Positions 27,462-38,400 of a stretch of DNA of 64,000 nt are shown here, one piece after another. Made by a program: the position numbers and the translations under genes. This DNA is from Lucifuga dentata (Eukaryota > Chordata > Actinopteri > Ophidiiformes > Bythitidae): assembly GCA_014773175.1 (NCBI GenBank), contig VXCM01000488.1:62001-126000 (forward strand), given 5' to 3'. Position 1 is the first letter of the stretch, and the number at the start of each line of letters is the position of its first letter. The notes beneath the pieces are model-generated. The model was not told the origin of the DNA. It ran no database searches and saw only the letters and a list, made by a program, of their open reading frames with translations.

Positions 27462-28145
27462 ATGGCTGATGTCCAAATCCGAAAATATCGAGAAGATGAC
27501 GCTGACGCCGTGAAGGAGATCTTCACACTGGGGATGAGTGAGCATGTACCCTCATCTTTCATGCATGTCCTGAAGCAGCCACTGATCCAGATGGCGGTCA
27601 TGTGTGTGTTCTGTGCTCTCTTGACCAGCTCCAAGTCTTTATTGCTTCCAATCCTGGCTGTTACACTCCTCCTCGCCGGGACCCGGCAGTTCGTCATCTA
27701 CATGTTCAACAGCTACATCGACACCTTCCTCAAGGAGGACCTTAATGACATCAAGGAAACCTACCTGGAGCAGAAGGACTCGTGCTTTTGGGTGGCTGAA
27801 AGTGAGGGACGGGTGGTCGGCACTGTGGCCTGTCTACCTACCGAGCAGTCGCCGGAGTGCTTGGAGCTAAAACGCATGTCTGTAAGCCGTAGTCACCGCA
27901 GGAGGGGCATCGCTAAAGCTCTGTGCCAGACAGTAGCTGATTTTACCCGTGACCGGGGTTACGCTGCTGTCATGCTGCGCACCTCCATAGTGCAAACTGA
28001 TGGGCAGAAGCTATATGAGCACATGGGCTATAATAAGATAAGGGAGTTTGTCATTCCTCTTTTTGTTGCCAGAATCATGAACTTTACTCTGATTGAATAC
28101 AGACTTGATTTACAAGAACATAAGAAAAGAGATCAAATTGAATGA
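27462..28145 (+). CDS. NAT8/camello-type N-acetyltransferase, single coding exon
   Basis: Encodes 227 residues, the length of human NAT8. NAT8-family proteins are endoplasmic-reticulum membrane GNAT enzymes that acetylate cysteine S-conjugates or lysines of secretory proteins. Residues 1-38 are the N-terminal cytosolic part (MADVQIRKYREDDADAV). A hydrophobic hairpin follows at about 40-80, rich in Leu, Val and Ile. The GNAT core runs about 104-200, with the acetyl-CoA loop RRRGIAKAL (146-154) and the C-terminal YEHMGY block. The ATG at 27462 is chosen because the upstream in-frame codons contain no ATG and a splice acceptor ends at 27424. Fish often carry several nat8 copies, so the exact paralogue cannot be named. 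AATAAA at 28495-28500 is a likely poly(A) signal. Confidence 0.92.
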   Translation: MADVQIRKYREDDADAVKEIFTLGMSEHVPSSFMHVLKQPLIQMAVMCVFCALLTSSKSLLLPILAVTLLLAGTRQFVIYMFNSYIDTFLKEDLNDIKETYLEQKDSCFWVAESEGRVVGTVACLPTEQSPECLELKRMSVSRSHRRRGIAKALCQTVADFTRDRGYAAVMLRTSIVQTDGQKLYEHMGYNKIREFVIPLFVARIMNFTLIEYRLDLQEHKKRDQIE

Positions 28146-29231
28146 AACTAACATACTAACATACTTTCGGCCATCTATTGTCAAGGAATCATTTCCCAGC
28201 ATGCACTGGGTTTTATGCAGCCAAACTCTCAGGACAGGTTAGGTGACAGTACTCACACAAGTAGCTGTTTACCCAGCACATTTAACAGGACAACATCCAC
28301 CTCGTTTTCTGTAACACACACACACACACACATTTCTCTTACTTAATTAAAACCCCTTCTTCATGACTAATTTGTCATGTTAATCTTGGCTGACACAAAT
28401 CAGGAATTTGCAATGTTTTTGTTGATTGAACTCCTTGAAGGGCATTTGATTATTTAATTTTGTTAATTATTTCCTCTCTCTATAGGATAATCAAAATAAA
28501 TTGATAGAGCTGAACTGTGTCTTTAATCATTTTGTGGCAGAGGAACTAATTCCCATAAAGTGGGTTTTCTTTATTTTTAGGATTATGCTGTAATCAGTTT
28601 CCCAAAATTGCCTTGCGAGATTATGTGGTTGTGATCAAGTTAACACAAAAGTGCTTGAGATGAATGTAGCATTACTGGAACAACTGCAGTTTGATAAATA
28701 TATGATTATGTTTTTCTGAGATGAAATCAGTTTTCAGACTGCATCTGTTTGGAGGCCTGCTGAAACCACGCATACATCACCTTCCCCCTTCACAGACACA
28801 ATACACATCCACATTAACGTATGGATGAGCACCCAGGAACTCCTCAAGATCCCCTGCTGCTCTCTTGTCCTCATTTAGTTGTAAAACTTGCAGAACAGAT
28901 ACTGTGAAGACAACGAAACAGAACTTCTAAATTTCTCTGACCTCCCAAACACCATGGTAACCAGAGGTTATCACCTTAACTTGGTAACACTTTGATCTTT
29001 AAAGCTTCTCTGCAATAAAAGAAAAGAACACAGTCACTCTTATCTGCATTTGAGTGTCTCACAAGCTCCCTTCCCCAAATGGTCACCTCAATGGCTCCAG
29101 ATTGTCTACAAGCCAAGGACTTCACAGAGTTAAAGAACTGATCTCACTACACCAAATAAGACTCTTAATTCAGAATCTATTCAGGAAACAAGAAGATGTC
29201 TGAATTTATTTAGAGTCATGAAATAAATGAG

Positions 29232-29269
<38 letters not shown>

Positions 29270-31730
29270 CTTAAAACTATGTTCAGATATTGAAATTCAT
29301 TTTCAATACTACATGCTTTTGTTGTGTTTATTTAAAGGATTTAGTTTCATGTGTTACATTTCTCCAACATACTTCTTAAATCACAGAACATCACATTATT
29401 TTATGATCCTTTAAGTTCACACACAGTCTATTTTGACAATCTACAATCTAAGCTTTTGTTTTATCTTTGTAATGTTTAGAATACTTGCATTGATGTAGAA
29501 ATAGATTTAGTTAATTAAAGTTCATCAAATTTCATAATAGTGTTTTAGATCTTTAGATTTTGTGATAAATTCCTATTAGACAACAAAAGAGATGATTTAT
29601 TTGTGTAACATGGTTTTATTTGTGCTAGCATGTCATACTGTGAATTTACTACGTGAAATTTCTATGTATCATGCTTTGACAATGGGAAATGAGTGGACTT
29701 AGTATAAGTATAGGTTATGTTTCTGTAATATCACAGAACTTAAGCTGCTCCAGGCTGCTGCCTGCCTTCATGACATCATCGGGAAAAACTCCTATGAGAA
29801 CAAAGCATGGGCGTGTTCTTCACCACGCACGAAGGGCTTTTCTGTTTAAAACTCCACGCAGCCCAGTGTTCACTCTTTTCTGCTTTTCTCTTTTGCTGCT
29901 CTCCTTGTTCCTGCTCTGGGTTCCCCGGACCTCTCTCTCTTCTCTTCTTGTCTCCTTTCTTCACCGCGTTGCTAAAACAACGGCTAGCGGTTCTTTATTT
30001 TAAAGTAATCTCAAGTAATTTTATTAGCTGTTCTAAGAAGTTTTTGCCTGAATCAGCGATAGATGTTATCACGACCTCCACGTGGTTTCATTCAAGCTAT
30101 TCAGTTCTAGCTACGGTTAGTTCTCCAAGTTAGCTGCTCTGCTACGTGCCATCGGCTCCGCTGACCACGTTGGGTAAACTCCAGCACTGCAATCCGGTTC
30201 GACCTGAAGTCCAGCTCCCAGCTCCAGCTGTTCGTCGAGAAGTGCGCTGATCTGGTTCCAAAGGAAGACCCGTTTGTTCGGATCCGTGACGACAGCCGCA
30301 GTCCGAACATCCTACCCGAATCCTGAGGACTGCCTGCACCATGCGTTGACTTCACAAGACGTGACCCAGCTGCTGAGCGCCTGAGTCAAGACTGGCGATC
30401 CGACTTTCCCACATCATTGGAGTGACTAAGCCCAACGTAAGATCTTGTCTTTGCCGATGTTAAAGTGATGCAGCCTAACTACGTTATTTTCCCATTTCCA
30501 TATCTTTCTTACCAACCATTTTCTATTTTCATAATTGCCGTACTAACTCCGTAAAGTAAAGCTAGACTCAGTCAACGTTAGAATAGGTTAGGATTTTATT
30601 TTGAAAATCCACCAGTTTTCCGTTGTCAAACCTGGTTTTCATTTCTCACATAATATCTACCTCATTTGTATATTTTTATATTTCTCATCTGTAAATAAAT
30701 GTTAACCTGTGCAATAGTACTTTGTTTGCCTGTTTCAGTTCGGAGAAGAAATCACTGGATGAGTCAAAAACCATTACTTTTCAGGTTTGAGCCCGAATAT
30801 TAAGTTAAGATCTGAGACTGAATATTAATTAAATAATCAAAATATTAAGTTTAAACGACTTCATTTTCCACATAACGTGAATGGTGTCCAATTTACATAA
30901 GATTAATATTTCTTTATTGAAATTATGATCTTAACATTGCAACTTTGCATACCATTGCTTTACCTTAATTAATATTCATGATACTACTGTTATGCATACT
31001 CTATATTTATGCTACATGAAGAAGAAGAAGAAGCCTGAGTTCAGTTTCATTATTTTATGGGTTAGGGTTAGCAAACATTTAGGTTCAAATCCAGGTTCAA
31101 ATCCTCTGATTTTGGAACTAAATTTATACCAAAACATACACCAGCATGTGATGGGGAAGTGTTTTGTACTTCGCCTGAATGCCACCTGAATATGTAGGAG
31201 CTGAATCCTGTTTGAAGCAGACATGGTGATTTATACTTTACTGAGATTCTGTTGAACAGCTCTGGAACTTTGTGCTCAAGATTGATGCAAATTGTGCTGT
31301 AATCCAGTTTGGCCTGTTACAAAAACAATGAATCTGCAGACCTTCCAGTATCTGATTTCTGATTTAAAGGTGCATGAACAGGATTGGGTTTAATTGTTTC
31401 ATCTCCTCTGTGTTTTTTTGATTTCTTGAATATATTTTCTGTGATGAGGTTTTCCCTCTGTTTCTTCATGGTTTTTCTCCTCTTCCTTAATTTGTTTTTT
31501 AATTTATGCTTCCGTTTTCCTTGATTGTTATTGTTTTCTTTACATTTATTGCAGATTTTCCACATTTTGTTAGTTTCCTTAATACCTGCCCTTGTTTTTT
31601 TTTCATTAGTGTACATTTATCTGCACCACAACACAAAAAATAGCATCTAATTCTCTTTATTAAGTAATAATTTATATGTGTCTTCTATACCTTTTGAATT
31701 ATATGAGATTGATACAGCACTTTAAATCTT
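28146..31730. other. Region without a recognised gene, left part
   Basis: Contains the NAT8-like 3'UTR, a CT microsatellite (about 29241-29268), a GC-richer block of unknown origin (29689-30480) and AT-rich flanks. No exon of a known protein was recognised. Confidence 0.5.
29689..30480. other. GC-richer unclassified block, possible solo LTR or distal promoter
   Basis: Base composition is clearly different from the AT-rich flanks. It holds a long pyrimidine-rich run (about 29870-29965), several CpGs at 30140-30400 and a GTAAGA donor-like site at 30437. A T-rich stretch with AATAAA-like sequence follows near 30690. This order (promoter-like, then poly(A)-like) fits either a retroelement long terminal repeat or an unannotated promoter/first exon. 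No partner LTR, protein-coding trace or TG...CA border could be fixed. Confidence 0.25.
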
Positions 31731-33482
31731 TTAACATTTATTTTCATTACATCCAGTATTAAACATATCACCGGGCTCCTCAGCAGTTATGTGGCCGTCC
31801 TGGTCAGGCAGCAGGTCGGACACCACAAGAAGGATGCGGCCCCTCAGACCTCCATGGATGTAGCCTGTCAGGAACGAAGTTGAGAGGTTAACCCGATTTT
31901 ACAATATAAACAGGTCAGATTTCTCACATTTCCAACTGGTTGAAAAGTTAATAAATATACCATTTATAATGATAATACACAGATGAACGTTTTTAATTGA
32001 AATTGGCTCGGTAAAGGCTTTTTATGGAGAATGCTAATTAATGCTAACGGCTACTAGTGCTAGCAGCTGGTCAGGGAGCGTCTTCAGTATTAGCTTTAAC
32101 ATTAATAATGGCGATTAGCTATTTAACATGTGTTTAATCAGATTTAAAGACATTAAAATAACACATTTTTGAGTCATGACAAAAGAAATTTAAGTATTTT
32201 TGTCTGTTGATTAAGGGAGCAGCGTGGATAATGATAGGCAAACCTAATGGGATGACTAGGCTTATTATTCTGCTTAAATTAAGCTAATTAATCAGTCTTT
32301 TTTTTTTTTTTTTTTTNTTTTTTTTTTTTTTTTTTAATTAATTCCTCATCTTATTTAGTTTATCGTTGAGATTAAAATATTAATGCCAGGCTGCAGCCAC
32401 ACCCATGTTATGATTTATTATGAATTCCAACGAAGTGCAATGTGCCAATATGACTTTAATCTGCTTATTTTTCATTCATAATTATTATACAGTTCGATTT
32501 TTAAACAATATATTAACATGTTGGCATCATTATTCTGGTCTGGATGTTTTGAAGCAATGATGCCTGAGGTTTGACATCACTAGATGGCACCAAATTACAG
32601 ATTTAACACTATATGTCACATCATTTAGACCAAGGTGTTATTCTTTGTTAATACTTTTTAGGCCTCTTTTGTTGAACAGGCATTTACAGTAAAGACTTTA
32701 TTTATTTGATGTGAAATGAAATGAAATGTAAAAGAGGACAAGCTGCTGTCTTCCTGTGTTTTTATGTGGATGACCTACTTTTAGACAAAGGCATCAGTGC
32801 TGTATGAGTCCAGGCCTGAATTTAATTTGCAAAATTGCAACTTTTCGAGAAGCAAACCTAATAATTTTGTTTTCCTCTTATGGTGATCACAGCTTAGAAT
32901 TAATATTTACTCATTTATTAAAGCCGCTGCTTAAAAATCACGAGCTCCAAACAGCATGACACACAGCAAAAGTTACACTTTTAATATTTGACACAATTCA
33001 TGTCAAATTCAGTGACTGGCATGTCATTTAATAAACTGATTTCAACTAGTCCTGAAATGATTAACTAAATAATTGAAAATGAATCAATTTTAAATTTTGA
33101 TAATCAATTTGAGTTGCTTGTTATAGCTTCACACTGAAGACATGCTTTCTTTTTTGGCTGTCAGTCATGATCTCTATGGCTTGTGACATAATTTTTGACA
33201 TTTAAAAAATTGCTATCGATAATCAGTGATAAATGAAATCCTCTGTTCCTGTTTACTCAGCTAACAATATTATACTTTGATGACATAATGATGTCATATG
33301 AAACCAGTCACAGTACACTCTTGATGCAGCAGTTTGCGTTTTAGCTCTCCATTTTTAACTTTGAAGGCTTGTCTGCTCACACGCATCCCAAACTTCCATT
33401 TCATGATCTAATGTATGCAGTTCCTTAGGATGTATCCATGTTGTCCATCTTTACCTTGTTTTGTGAGGGAGACTGGTTCATC
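31731..33482 (-). CDS. Possible two-exon 3' end of an unrecognised minus-strand gene
   Basis: Minus-strand exon A, 33482 down to 33455, follows a CGCTCCAG acceptor, encodes DEPVSLTKQ and ends in phase 1 at GTAAAG. Exon B, 31864 down to 31731, follows TTCGTTCCTGACAG, continues in the required phase with GYIHGGLRGRILLVVSDLLP and ends at TAA. An AATAAA on the minus strand overlaps the last codons. The phases agree, the open stretch is 134 bases, and the content is unlike random AT-rich sequence. I do not recognise the protein, and no further exons were found, so this may be chance or a relic. Confidence 0.3.
33045..33245. mobile_element. Non-autonomous hAT-like repeat, diverged copy
   Basis: Begins CTAGTCCTGAAATGATTA and continues with the ATTAAT/AATCAAT-rich pattern of a very common teleost repeat whose intact terminus reads CAGGGCTGCAACTAA. 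Strongly diverged. Confidence 0.4.
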
Positions 33483-33840
33483 CTGGAGCGGCAGGCTGAC
33501 TCAGATGCTGCGTGATCATCATCGTTCCTCCTAAAATTTCAGTGTCACCTCTGTTCCTGCAGTCTTCCTGTATGCCTGTCTGAACAGGCTCCCAGCACGA
33601 TGCGTAACTCTGCCTTGTATGATTCTGATCTTCTGTCATGAAGCAGCTCTTCACTTTTGGTTTTTGTCTTCAGTGAGAGATAAGAGACCCCCTCTTACTT
33701 CTTCACAGATTCCCAAATAACCCTCCTTTGGCCCTTCCCTCCTCATTTGCATAAAAGGGTGCAAAGAGACTGCAGAGAATTATTGTTTCTCCAGCTGTGT
33801 GTAACTCTGCCTCATCTGGAAGCTTCAGGCTGTCAGTAGC

Positions 33841-34111
33841 AGTTTTAATAATTGATTAATCATTTTAGTCATTTATCGAGTATAAATCCCTAATATTCAC
33901 TCATTGTAGCTTCTGATTTGAGGATTTGCTGCTATCTTTGGGCTTTTGAAGCAGTCAGACAAAATTAGCAATTTGAAGACGTCACCTTGGGCTCTGGGAA
34001 CTTGTGATGATGGGTATTGGGGACATTTATAGACTAAATGATCAATTGATTAATCAAAAAATAATCCATAAATTATTTGATAATGAAAATAAGCATTAGC
34101 TGCAGCCCTGC
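33841..34111. mobile_element. Non-autonomous hAT-like repeat (GGGCTGCA family)
   Basis: The right end GCTGCAGCCCTGC is the complement of the common fish terminus CAGGGCTGCA. The interior keeps the family's AAGGTGACGTC-like block (seen inverted as GACGTCACCTTGGGCTCTGG near 33979). The left terminus is missing, so this is a truncated copy. Confidence 0.5.
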
Positions 34112-35120
34112 AAGTCTAAACATCCTTATATTCATGTGTATAGGATTAAGTAAATCTGCAAATTTGTTGTCCTGGGCCAAGAATCTTCCCTTCCTGAAAA
34201 CTGTCTTCCTTCCTTTTGTTCACTTGCTGAAATTCTCTTACATCTCTCATCAGCCTCTGTGCTGAAAGCTTTTACGCAGAAACCCTGGAGCGTTTGCTCC
34301 CATTGCAAAAAGATGACAGCATAGAAACAGAGAGCTGAGAGAGAAAAAGCCTCAGTCATGCGGTTAGATGATAAAAGAGTGTTAATTCTTCCTCTGTGAT
34401 CAACCAAAACATCAGGCTGGACTTGAATGCAATCTGCTGCATCACCAGCATCATCTGGACCTTTTCAGTTCAGCCACAATAAAGTGACATGGAACTGAAT
34501 TGGTTCAACTTCCTCTGGGTAAAACAAAATACTCCCTGACAGTGTTTTACATTTTTATTTCCTAGGCCAGCCATAATTATTTTTCCTCCCAGCACTTTGA
34601 ACTGGGAACAAAGAAGGTGAAATGTGTTTGAGGAAATTTGACAATAATCTGATAAAGCCTGCAGTCAGGTAGAGCAGAGTTTTGGGGATATAATGTGGCC
34701 TCGTATGATTATTGCTTTGCTGCATTGATAGCACTCAAAAGAGTTGTTTTTGACGACCCATCGATCGTTTATAATCAGTGCTTTTGTCTGGACTTTGGGA
34801 GCCTTGCCCTTCGATCAGACACGGAGCAATGCTGAACAAAGGAATTCCAAAACAAATCCAAACAACTGCACTGTGCTAAATTAGGAGCTTTATGCATGAG
34901 ACTTTCAAGTTTATTTTGGGGGAGATGCTTAGGAAAGGCACTGTGCAGGCTTTAGGACCCAGCGCTGCTGTCTGGGCCTAAACCAGCCTCCCTCCTGCAG
35001 AAGCAGCAGACACTAGCGCAGTGCTGCCGCTCAGCTGACAGCAGACTCTGCCTGCATGTGTTTTTTTTTTTCTTCCCCTCTTTTCTCTGCTGTTTTCCAT
35101 TCATCTGCTCTGGTCGGCAG

Positions 35121-35233
35121 CGGTGAGGCAGATCCGAAGCGTCTGCCCTCAGAAGCCCCCCATCCGGGAAACTATCAAGCTACCTGTGATCAGCACAGAG
35201 GAACAACAGCCCAAGCTGCACTATGAGGATTAG
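35121..35233 (+). other. Exon-like sequence just upstream of dctn1, identity unknown
   Basis: A long T/C tract and CGGCAG form a strong acceptor at 35120. The phase-2 frame then stays open for 37 codons, including VRQIRSVCPQKPPIRETIKL, up to TAG. It could be the last exon of an upstream gene, an untranslated dctn1 leader exon, or chance. I do not recognise the peptide. Confidence 0.25.
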
Positions 35234-35258
35234 GAGAGGGATGGTGTGATCTGTAAAG

Positions 35259-35262
<4 letters not shown>

Positions 35263-35309
<47 letters not shown>

Positions 35310-35314
35310 GAGAG
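35263..35314 (+). repeat. GA microsatellite in the dctn1 leader/promoter
   Basis: A nearly pure run of GA dinucleotides, ending in GACAGACAGAGAGAGG, lies about 95 bases before the dctn1 ATG. Such runs are often nucleosome-poor. Confidence 0.8.
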
Positions 35315-35408
35315 GCTCTGGAAGCATCATTAGACCCTCCACCTCTCTTCCTCTCCACCTTTTCTGGGCAACAGTCTCCCCAATAACACGCTTGGCCAGG
35401 AAGCAAAC

Positions 35409-38400
35409 ATGTCACAGACTAGAAGGAACACGTACAGCAGGGTGAGTGTGAGATGCTGTCTCCTCCTGAGAGGTGTGTGTGTGTGTGTGTTTATACTTCC
35501 CCGATGGATGAATCANGATGCTGTCTCCTCCTGAGAGGTGTGTGTGTGTGTGTGTTTATACTTCCCCGATGGATGAATCAGTGGGGCTGTGTTAAGTTTT
35601 GATCAGTTCGCTGTTGGATTTGTTTGTCTTTGTGATGTGTTAGTTGAATGGAAGGGTTTCAGCGCTGCGTTCTTCTGTCTCTTTGTTCGGCTCGGACGCC
35701 CCTGAGCTAAACATTTCTTTTGTGATATTGGGGTTCAGATCTCTGCGATGACGATCCTGTTGACATGTGGATGGTAGCTTGTGTGTGACAGGCAGATCAT
35801 TGATTCACAACGCTTTTGTTACCAGCGGACACTAGACAAACCAAGCCATGAGTGTCAGAAGACTTCCTGTTTGTCATCCTTCTCTGAGCCAGGCAGCGGT
35901 CCCGGCATCGTGAGGGATGACATCAGCGCTTGCTCTTAGATTTTTGGTCGCTTCTCTTTGAATGTACCTTTAAGCTGGACTCTCAGATCATCATCTGGTC
36001 TGTGTTAGAGCATCATACGCGGTAATGTGCAGCAGTAGATGAGGCTTTATAACTGTTTTTATCCTCTCTGAGCTTTGTATTTGCATGTTTTGTAAGAGTA
36101 GAGTAGCACTAAATAATTGATGGTGTCCTCTGGCACATGGCAAACAGGTCACGGCAACGTATAAAACGCCATGAACGCACGTTACAGGCTGGAGTTCAAC
36201 TAGTTGTAGGACCTGTATCAATAATTCTTCATGGTTTCATTTTGTTTTAATTATCTTATGGCTTGAAAATGGCATAAATTATTAAACACAATCAATATTT
36301 GATTGCAGATTGTTGCAGGATGCATTTCAGACCAGCAGCGTCTCCAAAAACCAAAGATTCCCGCTGCTGTTATGAATCTGAAGTGATTTTTTTTTTTAGT
36401 TTTAAAGACATGTTAAGCTTAAATAAAAGCACTGAAAGTGTATTTGCTGACGTGAAAAGTCTTGACAGCGAAGGATGCAGCATACACACACGAGCCGATT
36501 GTTGCCATGAATAAGTAAAGCTAATTAGACTTTCAGTAATTACAGGAGTTCAGTGCTGCTGTGATGCTAAATATGGCAGCAATGATCTTCATCTGTGGAT
36601 GGATGATGATCAGGAATTTTTCTTTCTATCATATTCCATGTGGATTTCAACAAAATTCTTGACTGTAATGTAATGTCATAATGATATTTTAGAGAAAGCG
36701 AGTCCTAAAATTTGGTAAAAAGTGACCCTTTTAATGCACCTTTAAGTGACACCTGAACAGAAAAACTCATAACGACACTATAAATAAACAAGAATTTTCA
36801 CCCACCCAACACGTTTACACATTTGCATTTTTTTAACCTCTTTAAAGGGCAGGTGGCTGTTATATGACTGTTGCTGATAAATGTAAAACTGCCTTTCAGT
36901 GCTGAGATAATCTTTGAGCTTAGGTTTAAATACTTTCAGTCTTAGAATCATTAAAATTCTTCATGTCATTTCTGAGGGACTCAAAAGAGCTGAGAAACAA
37001 CAAACTCTTTATGCCACCACATTCCAGCCGACTAAAGTTTGGGTTTCTGCTCCTTTACAGCAGAACAATATGGATGCTTAAATTCCTGTAGCGCACAACG
37101 TAACCAGGTACCTAAGGCAATGGTTGTTCATTTGAGTAAATCCATGCTCTTAATTTGAAAATTGTCCTTTTATTTAGAAATAAGGGCTCTTAAATCAGTG
37201 GTTTTCTCAGATTCTCTGCCTTTGCCGCTATAAGCAAAGTTCAACTAAATTCAAATTTGACCTCCGCTGACCTTAACGGGCAACCAATGAGAGAATAGCT
37301 GTATATTGTTATGTACTGACAGACAGCAAACTTTATTGGTATAGCACATTTCATACACGAGGGAGACTCAATGAGCTTCACATAAAAAGATGTTGGAAGA
37401 CACTTTCAGTAAAAACATGATTTAAAAAGAATACATAGAAAGACATTTAAGTTAAAGAATAAAAGCCTAAAATCAAAACTTATTTGAAGATTTACATTAA
37501 AGAAAAAACATTAAAATGAAAAATAAAAAGAATAAAAGCAGAGTGTAATTGAGTATTGAACATGTATTTTATTTTTTTAAATTATTATTATTAGTAATTA
37601 TTTTATATATTTATCAGCTGTGTTTTATTGAACACATAGTGAGCCAAAGCTGAGGTTATCTTAAGAAAATGCTAACTCAACATAGCATACTACTGTATAT
37701 GACGTAAGCAGAAGCGACACAACAATGGAGGAGAAAGATCATAATCTGCATGAAGCAATTTCCCCAACTTTAAAATCGCGCCATGATCTGGGCAGAAAGA
37801 GGATTGCATGGTGAAATATCAGCAGACAGGGCTACTAGGTTTATAAACTGGCAAATAATCTATGATTGTACCGGCTGTGTCTCCACCAGGCGCCTCCTGA
37901 TGACGCTAATCCCGTGGAAGCAGCCTAACGTGAGCCCAGAAACCCAGACAGGTCAGGTCCAGATATGCTAGAACATCATGCATTGTGGTCAGCAGCATGT
38001 AGATGGGGTGTGTGTGTGTAGCGAGCTGAAGGAGAGTCAGAACGTCTTCTCTCACAGGGTAATAATATCTGATCCTCTGCTGAGTCACCATCACTTCTAG
38101 GACATCACGCTGCAAACTGGGTTATTTAGGATTATTTGATTACAAAATATTGCAGCTCATGTAAAAATTTGCCTCCTGTTGAAAAGATTCACCGCACACA
38201 CCAAAATCAAATAATGAAATATCCGATAGTTGCCATGGAATTTGCTGAGAAACTTGGCTCCTCAGCAGAAACCAAGTGCAGTGCTGCTTCTGCCAGCATT
38301 GATATTTAGAGAGAATAATACAAAGAAAAGCCTCGCTTTCACTTTTAATGTGTCGCTCAATGAGTAAAAAAATAACAATGAATGACTAGATTATTATATT

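Noticed and set aside
32577..32593. CACTAGATGGCACC as a third CTCF site
   Set aside because: Too many departures from the G-rich core to support a call.
37720..37800. Short ATG frame starting [13 protein letters not shown] in dctn1 intron 1
   Set aside because: Only about 29 codons, no splice sites or similarity recognised, and surrounded by repeat-like sequence.
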